64,000 nt of DNA from DASSJM01 sp963706005 (GTDB lineage Bacteria > Actinomycetota > UBA4738 > HRBIN12). Position numbers and translations under genes: made by a program. Position 1 is the stretch's first letter, and each line of letters starts with the position of its first letter. The notes below the pieces were generated by a model, which made no database searches, was not told the DNA's origin, and saw only the letters and a list, made by a program, of their open reading frames with translations. Where the stretch lies: the NCBI GenBank assembly GCA_963706005.1, contig CAVPLL010000011.1, forward strand, positions 193,546 to 257,545, written 5' to 3'. Positions 27,593 to 37,093 of this stretch are shown here, one piece after another.

Positions 27593-27885
27593 CGCGGGCC
27601 GCCCGACCGGAAGTGCTCGGCGCGGACGCCCTCGGGGTCCTGCGGGAGGTCGATGTTCTCGAGGTTGTTCATCTCGGCGAGCAGCGCGTAGGAGCGCGCG
27701 GCCTCAGCCTCGTCGACGGTCGAGATCGCGAACCCCACGTGGATCATCACGTAGGAGCCGACCTCCACCTCGGGTGCGTACTCGAGGCATGCGGTGCGCC
27801 GGATGCCGCCGAAGTCGACCGCGCCCATGCGGATCCCGTCCCGCTCGAACACCTCGACCACCTTGCCCGGCACGCCCAGACACAT
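27589..27885 (-). CDS. hypC: Hydrogenase assembly chaperone HypC
   Basis: A 98-residue protein beginning MCLGVPGKVVEVFERDG, with the essential N-terminal Cys2 that binds the iron during ligand attachment. The body (MGAVDFGGIRRTACLEYAPE; VGSYVMIHVGFAISTVDEAE) is a typical HypC OB-like barrel. The ATG at 27885 lies 5 nt after the hypF stop; a far longer open frame upstream is an antisense-type shadow of hypF. The stop overlaps the hypD start. Confidence 0.95.
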   Translation of the reverse strand: MCLGVPGKVVEVFERDGIRMGAVDFGGIRRTACLEYAPEVEVGSYVMIHVGFAISTVDEAEAARSYALLAEMNNLENIDLPQDPEGVRAEHFRSGGPR

Positions 27886-27890
27886 CGCGC

Positions 27891-30152
27891 TCACCCCATC
27901 CGGTGGGCGGCCACGAGGACCTGCCCGAGCGCGATACCGCCGTCGCCGACGGGGGCCTCGCGCGGCAGGAAGACCTTGAACCCAACCGTCTCCAGCCGGG
28001 CGACCGTGTCCGACGTCAACAGCTCGTTCTGGAACACGCCGCCGGCCAGGCAGACCCGGTCGAGCCCCGTCACGCCCCGCAGCGCCCGACAGACCTCGAG
28101 CGTCGCCGCGGCGATCGTGCGGTGGAAGTGACCGGCGATCTCGCACGCGGGACGGCCCCGCGCGAGGTCGGCGACGACGGCGGTGACGATCGGACGGGCG
28201 TCCAGGACGATCCCTCCGGGTTCGGCGGAGACCTCGAACGCGTACTCGCGGGTCGCTCCCCCCTCCGCGGCCTGCTCGAGCATGATCGCGGGCTGGCCCT
28301 CGTAGGTCGCGCGGTCGCAGACACCGGTGAGCGCCGCCACCGCGTCGAACAGCCGCCCCATGGACGAGGTGGGGCCCGCCGCCAGACCCGAGCGGATCTG
28401 CCCCAGCACCACCTCGGTCTCGCCGTCGCGCTCGCCGATGAACGGCATGGCGCGTTCGAGCACGCCCGCGTCCTCGGCGTGCGACACCGCCATCCTCCAG
28501 GGGTTGCGGACGGCCGCGTCCCCGCCGGGGAGCGCGACCGGGCGCAGGTGCGCCGCGCGGTCGACGCGCCCCGCGTCGCCGACCAGGAACTCGCCGCCCC
28601 ACGCAGTCCCGTCCTCGCCCAGGCCGAACCCGTCGAAGGCGACGCCTATCACCCGCCCTTCCAGGCGATGCTCGGCGATCACGGATGCGACGTGCGCGTG
28701 GTGATGCTGGACCGCGAACGCCGGCAGACCGGTGTCGTGCGCGAACCGCGTCGTCAGGAAGTCCGGATGCAGGTCGTGGGCCACCGCCTCCGGCTGGATC
28801 TGGAACACCCGCTCGTAGCGCTCGAGCGCGTCCGCGTACGCCGCCAAGCTCTCGTCGGTGTCGAGGTCGCCGACGTGCTGCGACAGGAAGGCCTTGGTCC
28901 CGGCGGCCAGGCAGAACGCGCCGTGCAGCTCGGCCCCCGTCCCCAGGATCGGCGGGACCTCGGACGCGAGGTCGATCGGCGTGGGCGCGAACGAACGCGC
29001 GCGCCGGATCACGACGGGCGCGCCCCGCCACACCCGCGTCACGCTGTCGTCGTACCGGGCGACGATCTCGCGCTCGTGAACGAGGAAGACGTCGGCGATG
29101 CCGGCCAGGCGCTCGCGCGCCTCGTCGTTGCCGATGCAGATCGGCTCGTCGACGCGATTGCCGCTCGTCATCACGAGCGGACGATCGACCGCCCGAAGGA
29201 GCAGGTGGTGCAGGGGGGTCGACGGGAGCATCGCGCCCTGCCGGACGTGTCCGGGAGCGACCGAGGGCGCAAGCGTCCCGCGGTCGTGGACGAGGACGAT
29301 CGGGGCGCGCGGCGAGGAGAGCGCCTCCTCCTCGTGCTCGGAGAGCTCGAAGCGCTCCCGCGCGCTCTCGAGGTCCGCCACCATGACCGCGAAGGGCTTC
29401 GCCGGACGGTCCTTGCGCCGACGCAGAGCCGCGACGACCCGCTCGTTCGTCGCGTCGCACGCGAGATGGAACCCGCCGAGCCCCTTCAGCGCGACGACCT
29501 TGCCGGCCGCGATCAGCCGGGCCGCCTCCGCGATCGGCTCCACCCGCCGGCGACGACCCGCCGCGTCGATCAGCCGGACGCTCGGGCCGCACGCGGGACA
29601 CGCGACCGGCTCGGCGTGGAACCGCCGGTCCGAGGGGTCGTGGTACTCGCGCTCGCAGTCCTCGCACATCGGGAAGGCCCGCATGCTGGTGCGCTCGCGG
29701 TCGTACGGGAGGGTCTCGATGATCGTGAACCGGGGACCGCAGTTCGTGCAGTTGATGAACGGGTAGCGGTAGCGGCGGTCCGAGGCGTCGAACAGCTCGC
29801 GCAGGCAGTCCGGACAGGTGGCCGAGTCGGGCGGGAGCAGCCGGTCGCCTCCCTCGACGTCGAGGCTCTCGTCCACCTCGAAGGCGGGCGCGCCGGACGC
29901 GACCGCCTCGACCCAGCGCACGTCCTCGACCTTCGCGAGGGGCGGCGCCTCGGCCGAGATCGCCGCGCAGAACCCGTCCAGATCGGCCGGCGAGCCCTCG
30001 GCCGAGATCTCGACCACGCCGCCGCCGTTGCGCACCCAGCCGCGGATGCGGAACCGCTCGGCGAGCCGCCAGACGAAGGGCCGGAACCCGACCCCCTGCA
30101 CAACGCCGCGAACCTCGATCATGCGTGCCTGCAACGCCGCGACGGCCGTCAT
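27891..30152 (-). CDS. hypF: Carbamoyltransferase HypF
   Basis: Makes the carbamoyl group from carbamoyl phosphate and passes it to HypE. The 753-residue protein has an acylphosphatase domain (RGVVQGVGFRPFVWRLAERF, about residues 15-34), two zinc fingers (C113/C116 with C135/C138; C163/C166 with C185/C188), a YrdC-like domain (about 200-390) and a Kae1-like C-terminal domain including VQHHHAHVASVIAEH and VCLAGGVFQN. Full length and unbroken. The ATG overlaps the protease stop (ATGA). Confidence 0.96.
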   Translation of the reverse strand: MTAVAALQARMIEVRGVVQGVGFRPFVWRLAERFRIRGWVRNGGGVVEISAEGSPADLDGFCAAISAEAPPLAKVEDVRWVEAVASGAPAFEVDESLDVEGGDRLLPPDSATCPDCLRELFDASDRRYRYPFINCTNCGPRFTIIETLPYDRERTSMRAFPMCEDCEREYHDPSDRRFHAEPVACPACGPSVRLIDAAGRRRRVEPIAEAARLIAAGKVVALKGLGGFHLACDATNERVVAALRRRKDRPAKPFAVMVADLESARERFELSEHEEEALSSPRAPIVLVHDRGTLAPSVAPGHVRQGAMLPSTPLHHLLLRAVDRPLVMTSGNRVDEPICIGNDEARERLAGIADVFLVHEREIVARYDDSVTRVWRGAPVVIRRARSFAPTPIDLASEVPPILGTGAELHGAFCLAAGTKAFLSQHVGDLDTDESLAAYADALERYERVFQIQPEAVAHDLHPDFLTTRFAHDTGLPAFAVQHHHAHVASVIAEHRLEGRVIGVAFDGFGLGEDGTAWGGEFLVGDAGRVDRAAHLRPVALPGGDAAVRNPWRMAVSHAEDAGVLERAMPFIGERDGETEVVLGQIRSGLAAGPTSSMGRLFDAVAALTGVCDRATYEGQPAIMLEQAAEGGATREYAFEVSAEPGGIVLDARPIVTAVVADLARGRPACEIAGHFHRTIAAATLEVCRALRGVTGLDRVCLAGGVFQNELLTSDTVARLETVGFKVFLPREAPVGDGGIALGQVLVAAHRMG

Positions 30153-30667
30153 CGCGTCGCCTCCAGGGTTCGATGGGGCTCCCGGGCCTCGGAGCGCTCG
30201 GCGGCGAGGAGCCCACCCGCCTCGGCCACGACCAGCCCGACAAGTTCGGGCACGGCCGAGCGGACCTCGGACGACAGCCCGTGGCCCACGACCATGTCGA
30301 GCGCCTCGACGCCGACGAACACGATGCGCGGCGCCGACCCGATCGCGGCGCTCAGGCCGAACACCTCCGCGAGGCCGAGCCCGTGCGACGACAGCGAGGC
30401 GGCGATCTCGACCGGGAGGCCGTCGGCTCCGACGTCCGCGCGGATCACCGTTCCCGGCGCTCGTCCGCCTCCCGGGGTTCGGACCGCGTCGACGACCACG
30501 AGGCCGTCGGCACCCAGCGCGAGGTCGAGCGCACGAGCACCGGTGCCCGCGATGTCGACCTCGATCCCCGGCGAGTTGGCCAGCAGCTCACGTACGCACC
30601 GAACGACCTCCAGACCCACGGCGTCGTCGCCGGCCTCCGGGTTCCCGCAGCCGATCACCCTGATCAC
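30149..30667 (-). CDS. Hydrogenase maturation protease
   Basis: A 172-residue endopeptidase of the HycI/HybD/HoxW type that trims the large subunit C-terminus after nickel insertion. It starts MIRVIGCGNPEAGDDAVGLE, with the metal-sensing Glu/Asp in NPEAGDDA, then VVVDAVRTPGG (second Asp), SSHGLGLAEVFGLS and VFVGVEAL. It lies directly downstream of the large-subunit gene (6 nt gap) and overlaps hypF. The predicted target is the nine-residue tail of the large subunit. Confidence 0.92.
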   Translation of the reverse strand: MIRVIGCGNPEAGDDAVGLEVVRCVRELLANSPGIEVDIAGTGARALDLALGADGLVVVDAVRTPGGGRAPGTVIRADVGADGLPVEIAASLSSHGLGLAEVFGLSAAIGSAPRIVFVGVEALDMVVGHGLSSEVRSAVPELVGLVVAEAGGLLAAERSEAREPHRTLEATR

Positions 30668-30673
30668 GGTCGG

Positions 30674-31966
30674 TCACCGCCGCTCGATGTCGAGGGACAG
30701 GAAGTGGGTCGCGCAGCTGATGCACGGGTCGTAGTTGCGCACGACCATCTCGCACAGGCGCTCGAGCTCGCGATCGGGACGGTCGAGGACCCCCGGCAGG
30801 AACGCCCGCAGGTCCTCCTCCATGTGCCGGAGGTTCTGCGAGGTGGGCGGGACGATCTTGGCCTCGACGATCGTGCCGTCGGGGTCGACGTCGTAGCGGT
30901 GGTACAGCGTGCCGCGGGGGGCCTCGGTGGTCCAGGTGGCGCGGCCGGCGCGCGGCGTCACCTCGACCATCGCCGGCTCGGGCGGCGCGTACCCGCGGAT
31001 GATGCGGATCGACTCCTCGATCGACAGCGCGGTCTCGGCGACTCGGGCGGCCATCGAGAAGAACGGGTCGGGTTCGGGCACGCGCAGGCCGGCACGCTCG
31101 GCGCACTCGCGCGCGACGGGCGTGAGCCGGCCGGCGTTCAGATTGACGCGCGCCAGCGGCCCGCAGAAGTACGGCGTCCCCGTGTCCGCCATCACCGCGT
31201 GCAGCGCGTTCGAGTGCTCGACGTGCAGCTCGCGGGTGACTTGCTCGTAGGTGACCGCGTCCCACGCGCGCCCGCTCGTCGAGCCCATGCCGCCTACGTT
31301 CATCGGGTACTCGGCGTCGTTCACCATCGAGACCATCTCGGCGGGTCGCGGGAACGCCGGCGCATCGAGCGAGGCCACGAAGTCGGCGATGCCGGGCATC
31401 TGCTCGAGCGCCCACTCGAGGCGCGGGAGGAACGGGTCCAGGTCGCGCCGCCGCGGCGCCTTGGAGAACCCACCCACGCGCGGGGAGACCGGGTGGATCT
31501 CGCGCCCGCCGATCGCGGCCATGAGGTCGTTGCCGATCCGCTTGATCTCGAGCGCGGTCTTGACCAGGTCGGGGTGCTCCGTCGCCATCTCGATCGCGTT
31601 CGCGAACCCGAGGAAGTCGGGTGCGGCGAGCAGGAAGATGTGGAGCACGTGGCTCTCGATCCACTCGCCGCAGTACAGGAGGCGGCGCAGGTCGTGGGTC
31701 CCCTCGGGAACCTCGACACCGAACAGCCGCTCGAGCCCGTGGACCGCCGACATCTGGTACGCGACCGGACAGATGCCGCAGATCCGCGGGACGATGTCGG
31801 GGACCTCGCTGAAGTGGCGGCCCCGCAGGAACGCCTCGAAGAAGCGCGGCGGCTCGTAGATCTCGAGGCGCAGATCGGTGATCTCGCCGTCGTCGACGGC
31901 CACGTGCAGCGCGCCCTCGCCCTCGACGCGGGCGATGACGGGGACCTCGACCGAACGGTGGGTCAT
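30674..31966 (-). CDS. hyhL: [NiFe]-hydrogenase large subunit, group 3b-like
   Basis: A 430-residue catalytic subunit carrying the NiFe site. L1 motif is IVPRICGICPVAYQMSAVHG (Cys63, Cys66). L2 motif is NYDPCISCATH (Cys415, Cys418, His421), followed by FLSLDIERR, the nine-residue tail expected to be cut off by the adjacent protease. The sequence fits the soluble NADP-linked (sulfhydrogenase alpha) type better than membrane uptake enzymes. The ATG overlaps the small-subunit stop (ATGA). The longer frame upstream to 32263 only overlaps the small subunit. Confidence 0.94.
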   Translation of the reverse strand: MTHRSVEVPVIARVEGEGALHVAVDDGEITDLRLEIYEPPRFFEAFLRGRHFSEVPDIVPRICGICPVAYQMSAVHGLERLFGVEVPEGTHDLRRLLYCGEWIESHVLHIFLLAAPDFLGFANAIEMATEHPDLVKTALEIKRIGNDLMAAIGGREIHPVSPRVGGFSKAPRRRDLDPFLPRLEWALEQMPGIADFVASLDAPAFPRPAEMVSMVNDAEYPMNVGGMGSTSGRAWDAVTYEQVTRELHVEHSNALHAVMADTGTPYFCGPLARVNLNAGRLTPVARECAERAGLRVPEPDPFFSMAARVAETALSIEESIRIIRGYAPPEPAMVEVTPRAGRATWTTEAPRGTLYHRYDVDPDGTIVEAKIVPPTSQNLRHMEEDLRAFLPGVLDRPDRELERLCEMVVRNYDPCISCATHFLSLDIERR

Positions 31967-32793
31967 GATGCGGCCTCCTCCTGCGGGTCGGCCGCCTCGA
32001 ACGCGTCGGCGGCCTCCCGGAACGCCGGCGCCCACCCGGTGATGAAGCGGAACCGGTCCGACGCCTCCTTGCGGGTGAGCCCGAGCTCGATGAAGCGCCG
32101 GCCGAGCATGCCCGTGTTGTTCGACGGCTGGGCCGGGCCGAAGCAGCCGTAGCACCCACGGTCCATGCCGGGGCAGAGCGCGCCGCACCCGGTCCTGGTC
32201 ACGGGGCCGAGGCAGGGCTCGCCGCGGGCGACCACGACGCATACGTAGCCGCGACGCTTGCACTCGACGCAGACGGGTGAGGTCGACAGGCGCGGGACCG
32301 CGCCGCGGAGCAGCGACGCGAGCGCGCCGAGGAGCTCACCGCGGTCGATCGGGCACCCCGTGAGCTCGAGGTCGACGTCCACGAGGTCGGCGATCGGGTG
32401 CGAGTCCTCGAGCGAGGACACGTACTCGGGGGTCGGGTACACGGTCCGGATGAACTCGTCGTGCCTGCCGGTCGCGTTCCGCAGCGCCTGCACGCCGCCG
32501 GACGTCGCGCACGCGCCGATCGTGATCAGCAGCTTGGACTCGGCACGGATCTGCCGGATCTGCTCCTCCTGCTCCGGCGTCGAGACCGAGCCCTCGACCA
32601 GCGTCACGTCGTACGGACCGGGCTCGATGTGCGAGGACGCTTCCGCGAAGTTCGAGATCTCGATCGCCCCGGCGAGCTCGAGCAGCGCCTGCTCGGCGTC
32701 GAGCAGCTGGAGCTGGCAGCCGTCGCAGGACGCCATCTTGAACACCGCCACGCGCGGCTTGGGCGGGGCCGGGCGTTCGAGCGTCGCGCTCAC
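31963..32793 (-). CDS. hyhS: [NiFe]-hydrogenase small subunit
   Basis: A 276-residue electron-transfer subunit. The proximal cluster ligands lie in FKMASCDGCQLQLLD (Cys23, Cys26), ITIGACATSGG and ELTGCPIDRGEL. A second cysteine-rich half (CVECKRRGYVC, GEPCLGPVTRTGCGALCPG, DRGCYGCFGP) would hold further Fe-S clusters. There is no Tat signal, so the enzyme is cytoplasmic. The GTG overlaps the stop of the flavin subunit (GTGA). Confidence 0.94.
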   Translation of the reverse strand: MSATLERPAPPKPRVAVFKMASCDGCQLQLLDAEQALLELAGAIEISNFAEASSHIEPGPYDVTLVEGSVSTPEQEEQIRQIRAESKLLITIGACATSGGVQALRNATGRHDEFIRTVYPTPEYVSSLEDSHPIADLVDVDLELTGCPIDRGELLGALASLLRGAVPRLSTSPVCVECKRRGYVCVVVARGEPCLGPVTRTGCGALCPGMDRGCYGCFGPAQPSNNTGMLGRRFIELGLTRKEASDRFRFITGWAPAFREAADAFEAADPQEEAAS

Positions 32794-33668
32794 AGCTCAC
32801 GCACCCCCAACAGTTCGGCGACGCGGTCGTACCGGAAGACCGGTCCGTCGGTGCAGACGAAGTACGGGCCGAGCTGGCAGTGGCCGCACAGGTTGATCCC
32901 GCACTGCATGTTGCGCTCGAGCGAGACGTACAGGCGCTCGACCGGCACGCCGAGCTCGAGGAGACCCTTGCCCGAGAACCGCATCATGATCTCGGGACCG
33001 CACACGAACGCGGTCGTGCGCGCGGGCTCGATCTTGGCCTTGGGGAACAGCGTGGTGACGACGCCGACCCCGTGGAGCCAACCGGGCTCGGGGGCCTCGT
33101 CGACGGTCAGGTGCAGCTCGACGCCGAGGCCCTCCATCGTGGCGAGCCACCAGTCGAGCTCCTCCTGGTACGGGAGCAGGTCCGGGGTCCGCGCCCCGAC
33201 CAGCAGGATCAGGCGCCGGTACCGGTCGCGGTGCCGCATCGCCGACTCGATCGCCGGGCGCACCGGGCACACGCCGAGCCCGCCGGCCACCACGAGCAGG
33301 TCGCCGCCCTCGGCCTCGTGCAACGGCCACGCGGAGCCGAACGGTCCCCGCACGCCGATCTCGTCACCGGGTTCCAGGGCCTTGAAGGCGTCCGTCACCC
33401 GCCCGACGAACCGGATCGTGTGGCCCAGGCGCTGGGGATGCCCCGGGTCCGACGAGATCGAGATCGGGATCTCGCCGACGCCGAACAGGTAGAGCATGTT
33501 GAACTGGCCGGCCTCGAACGCGTAGCCGTCGCCGTCCCCGTCCCGCCAGGTGGACCAGTACGTCGAGGAGTCCGGCGTCTCGGGCACGATCCGGTGGATC
33601 ACCGCGACGCGCGCCGGGACGCCCTCGGGGTCGAGCGGGCTCCGGGTTCGGACCTCGGTCGAGCTCAC
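32790..33668 (-). CDS. hyhG: Hydrogenase FAD/NAD(P)-binding subunit
   Basis: A 292-residue subunit of the ferredoxin-NADP reductase fold that passes electrons between NAD(P)H and the Fe-S chain. FAD region: FEAGQFNMLYLFGVGEIPIS; nucleotide region: LLVVAGGLGVCPVRPAIESA. The C-terminal 2Fe-2S ligands lie in MQCGINLCGHCQLGPYFVC, as in dihydroorotate dehydrogenase PyrK and sulfhydrogenase gamma. The start is GTG 33668, overlapping the Fe-S subunit stop (GTGA). The frame upstream of that is a shadow. Confidence 0.93.
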   Translation of the reverse strand: MSSTEVRTRSPLDPEGVPARVAVIHRIVPETPDSSTYWSTWRDGDGDGYAFEAGQFNMLYLFGVGEIPISISSDPGHPQRLGHTIRFVGRVTDAFKALEPGDEIGVRGPFGSAWPLHEAEGGDLLVVAGGLGVCPVRPAIESAMRHRDRYRRLILLVGARTPDLLPYQEELDWWLATMEGLGVELHLTVDEAPEPGWLHGVGVVTTLFPKAKIEPARTTAFVCGPEIMMRFSGKGLLELGVPVERLYVSLERNMQCGINLCGHCQLGPYFVCTDGPVFRYDRVAELLGVREL

Positions 33669-34768
33669 GACGCCACCACCTCGACCTCGCCGTCGTGCAC
33701 GCGGATCGCGGCGATCTCCTCGGTGACGTCGATGCCGACCGGGCACCACGTGATGCATCGACCGCACCCGACGCAGCCCGACGTGCCGTACTGGTCGATC
33801 CACGACGCGAACTTGTGGGTGAGCCACTGCCGGTACCGCGCCGAGCGCGAATCGCGGACCGTCGCGGCCGCGGCCCACGAGTACTCCTGGCTGAAGCACG
33901 AGGCCCACTCGCGCGTGCGGGTGGCCTCGGTGCCCGAGAGGTTCACGCCGTCGACGACGTCGTGGCAGAAGCAGGTCGGGCAGACGTTCGTGCAGTTGCC
34001 GCAGGCGAGGCAGCGCTCGGCGACCTCGCGCCAGCGCGGGTGCTCGCGGTTGCGGTACAGCAGATCCGGCATGTCGGCGGTCTCGAGGGTGCGACCCATG
34101 CGTTCGCGCGCCCGGTCGGTGACGCGCTCCGACGCGACCTCCTCGTCCGGAGTGACCTCACGCGTCTCCACCGCGGCCAGCAGGTCCGCCCCGCGCGGGC
34201 TCCCCACGTCGACGACGAACCCGTCGTCGAGCTCGGTGAGCGCGAGGTCGAACCCGATCGTGCACCGCGGCCCCGTGTGCATCGAGTCGCAGAAGCAGGT
34301 CCCGCCCGGCTCCTCGCAGTTCACGCCGATGAACACGGCGGCCTCTCGACGGCGCCGGTAGGCGGGGTCCAGATCCATGAAGACCTTGTCCTGCACCGCG
34401 ATCGCGTGCAGGTCGCACGAACGCAGCCCGACGAACGCGAACGGACTTCTCCTCGTCGGGCGCGGCCTCGGCCGAGAGCGTGCCGTCGCGACGGATCGTC
34501 GCCAGGAGCTCGCGGGGCGGGAACAGGTAGCGCTTGCCCGCGTCGGGGCCGTGGGACCACCCGAACACCCGGTCGTCCTCCCGGCGGGTCAGCCGGTAGG
34601 TGCCGGGGCCCTGGGTCTCGCCGACGCCGACGGGGAGCTCCTCGGCGCCCTCGATCGGGTCGAGCACGATCGCGCCGTCGCGCACGGTCGGGACCGATCA
34701 GCTGGTAGCCCGCCGTCCGAGAGCGTTCGGAGCAGGGCGTCGAATCCGGCGCGGTCCAGGAACCTCAC
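33665..34768 (-). CDS. hyhB: Hydrogenase 4Fe-4S subunit (sulfhydrogenase beta type), frame disrupted
   Basis: The first gene of the hydrogenase operon. GTG 34768 has GGAGGTG upstream and starts FLDRAGFDALLRTLSDGG. The frame then shifts near 34715 and 34696 (continuing RDGAIVLDPIEGAEELPVGV) and again near 34445, where a missing C would give KSPFAFVGLRSCDLHAIAVQ. The remainder is intact, with CFCDSMHTGPRC and two 4Fe-4S motifs: CLACGNCTNVCPTCFC and CVGCGRCITWCPVGID. The conserved body argues for sequencing indels rather than inactivation. Confidence 0.88.
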
Positions 34769-34922
34769 GTCGCACCTCCAGGCACAGACTCGACTACCCG
34801 GCGACCTCGCCCCCGGGGCGAACGGCGCGTCCCGCGGGGGACCTCCGGCCCTGCGGCCGGGACCGCGCGCCGGGCGAGCCGCCGCGCCACGCACGCCGGC
34901 CGGCGTCAACCACGCGCTCGGG

Positions 34923-34928
34923 TAGCCT
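34923..34928 (+). promoter_or_regulatory. Leaderless -10 box for pncB
   Basis: TAGCCT followed by 6 nt and the ATG at 34935. The 166-bp region back to the hydrogenase operon start at 34768 is divergent, very GC-rich, and holds no gene. Confidence 0.55.
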
Positions 34929-34934
34929 TCGGCC

Positions 34935-36269
34935 ATGGCGCCGAGCGGGCTGCTGACCGACCTGTACGAGCTCAACATGGCCGCCAGCTACCTCCAGCGC
35001 GGGATGGGCGGCGAGGCGACGTTCAGCCTGTTCATCCGCCAGCTCCCGCCGACCCGCGGCTTCCTCGTGGCCGCCGGGCTCGAGCCGTGCCTGGACTTCC
35101 TCGAGGGGTTCGGGCTGTCGGAGGAGGAGCTCGACTACCTCGGTCGCGAGCTCGGGTTCGAGGACCCGGTGCTCGACGCGCTCGGGGCGCTCCGGTTCGA
35201 CCGGCGAGGTCTGGGCCGTCCCCGAGGGCCGGGTCGTGTACGCGAACGAGCCGCTGCTCGAGATCACCGCGCCGATCGCCGTCGCGCAGCTCGTCGAGCC
35301 GTACCTGCTCAACCAGATCACGTTCCAGACCACGATCGCCTCCAAGGCCGCCCGGTGCGTCCTCGCGGCGGCGGGTCGCGACGTGGTGGACTTCGCGCTC
35401 CGACGGACCCAAGGGCTCGACGCCGCGCTCGCGGTCGCGCGCTGCTCGGCGATCGTCGGGTTCACGGCGACGAGCAACGTGGAGGCGGCGCGCCGGTACG
35501 GCCTGCGGCCCGCCGGCACGATGGCCCACTCCTACATCGAGTCCTTCGCGAGCGAGAGGGAGGCGTTCCGCACGTTCGCGCGCGACTTCCCGGGCCGCAC
35601 GACGTTCCTCGTCGACACGTACGACACGCTGAACGGCGATCCGGACCGCGATCGAGGTGATCGAGGAGCTCGGCCTGTCGGACAACCTCGGGGTCCGCCT
35701 CGACAGCGGCGACCTCGACGAGCTGCTCGCGCGCGGCGCGGACGCTGCTCGACGACGCCGGCCTGCAGCGGGTGCGGATCTTCGCGAGCGGCGGCCTCGA
35801 CGAGTACCAGATGGACCGCCTCGTCCGCGGCGGCGCGCCGATCGACGCGTTCGGCGTCGGCACGCGCATGGGCGTCTCCGCCGACGCGCCGTCGCTCGAT
35901 TCGGCGTACAAGCTCGTCGAGTACGACGGGCGCCCGATGCTCAAGCTCTCCGAGGCCAAGGCCACCGAGCCCGGGCGCAAGCAGGTCTTCCGCGGCACGA
36001 ACGACGATGTGGTCGGCCTCCGCGACGAGCCGTTGCCGGAGGGCCGCGAACCGTTGCTCGTCCCGGTGATGCACGCCGGCCGCCGGACCGGTCCCACGCG
36101 GACGCTCGACACGGCCAGGACCCTGTTCCGGGCGGACCTCGACCACGTCCCGGAGGCGGCCCGCAGGATCCAGGACCCGGTCGCCCCGGCGCCCACGACC
36201 TCCGATGGCCTCGAGCGGCTCTTGGAGCAGGCCACGGCCGACGCCCTCCGGCGCGCCGGGCTGCCGTAG
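34935..36269 (+). CDS. pncB: Nicotinate phosphoribosyltransferase, frame disrupted
   Basis: Converts nicotinate and PRPP to nicotinate mononucleotide for NAD salvage. Segments in successive frames are all family-typical: LLTDLYELNMAASYLQRGMG; the middle VYANEPLLEITAPIAVAQLV, DFALRRTQGLDAALAVARCS and DTYDTL; then DNLGVRLDSGDL; then IFASGGLDEYQMDRLVRGGA and YKLVEYDGRPMLKLSEAKAT. Breaks lie near 35195-35201, 35641-35647 and 35730-35742. Together they make a complete protein of about 440 residues, so three small indels are inferred. Confidence 0.85.
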
Positions 36270-36282
36270 AACTCCCCGCGGG

Positions 36283-37093
36283 CTAGGTCGTGGCGAGCAG
36301 CCCGCGCTTGCTGCGGATCCTGCGTTCGGCCACGCCGAACAGGGCCTCCACGAGCATCCCGACGATGATGATCACCAGCATCACCGCGAAGATGCGCGAG
36401 ACGAGGAACACCTGGCGGTTCGCGTCGAGCAGGTGCCCCAGTCCCTGGCCGCCGGTCGAGATCAGCTCGCCCGCCATCAGCGCCCGCCAGGCGAGGGCCC
36501 AGGCGGACTGGAGCCCGGCGACGTAGCCGGGGACGGCGGCCGGGAAAACGACCCGGCGCTGGAGCATCCACCGGCGGGCGCCGAGCGTTCGGCCGGCCCG
36601 AACCAGCAGCGGCGGCACGAGCCGGATGCTCGAGGCGGACGCGATCGCCATCGCTGGGATCGCCGCGATGATGACCACGAACAGGATGGCCTTCTCGGAC
36701 AGGCCGAACCACAAGATCGCGAGCGGTAGCCACGCGATCGACGGCAGCGCCTGCAGGCCCGCCATGAGGCTGCCGATGCTGCGCTGCACGAGCGCCGAGG
36801 CCGCCATCGCGAGCCCGATGACGGTCCCGACGACGATCCCGACCGACAGGCCCACGACCAGGCGGATGAGGCTCGCCTGCGCGGCCTGGAGGATGGACTC
36901 GCGCGGCGGGTCGGGCGTGAGGAAGCTGTCCATGAACGCCCGCAGCACCGCTCCCGGGGAGGGGCAGGACGGTCGAGCTGAACAGACCGGATGCGACCGT
37001 GGCCCACCAGGCCAGCAGCAGGAGGCCGATCGCCGCGAGCCGTGGCACGATCTGTTCGGCGGTGCTACGCCATCTCGCGTTCCCGTTCGACAA
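36283..37093 (-). CDS. ABC transporter permease (NitT/TauT/SsuC type), with a frameshift
   Basis: An inner-membrane permease with about six helices. The N-terminal frame (TTG 37093 or GTG 37048) gives IVPRLAAIGLLLLAWWATVA and GLFSSTVLP. It breaks near 36955-36966. The downstream frame continues AVLRAFMDSFLTPDPPRESI and has the EAA-type loop VFPAAVPGYVAGLQSAWALA. Removing one C from the CCCC run restores ...VLPSPGAVLRAF..., typical of SsuC. The third gene of the binding protein-ATPase-permease operon, overlapping the ATPase gene if TTG is used. Confidence 0.82.

Noticed and set aside
27519..32152. Long plus-strand frames (1071 and 675 residues) over hypF and the hydrogenase subunits
   Set aside because: Antisense shadows of a clearly conserved operon; composition is not protein-like.
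34769..34934. A small gene between the hydrogenase operon and pncB
   Set aside because: No frame with a start, ribosome site and protein-like composition; it is a GC-rich divergent promoter region.
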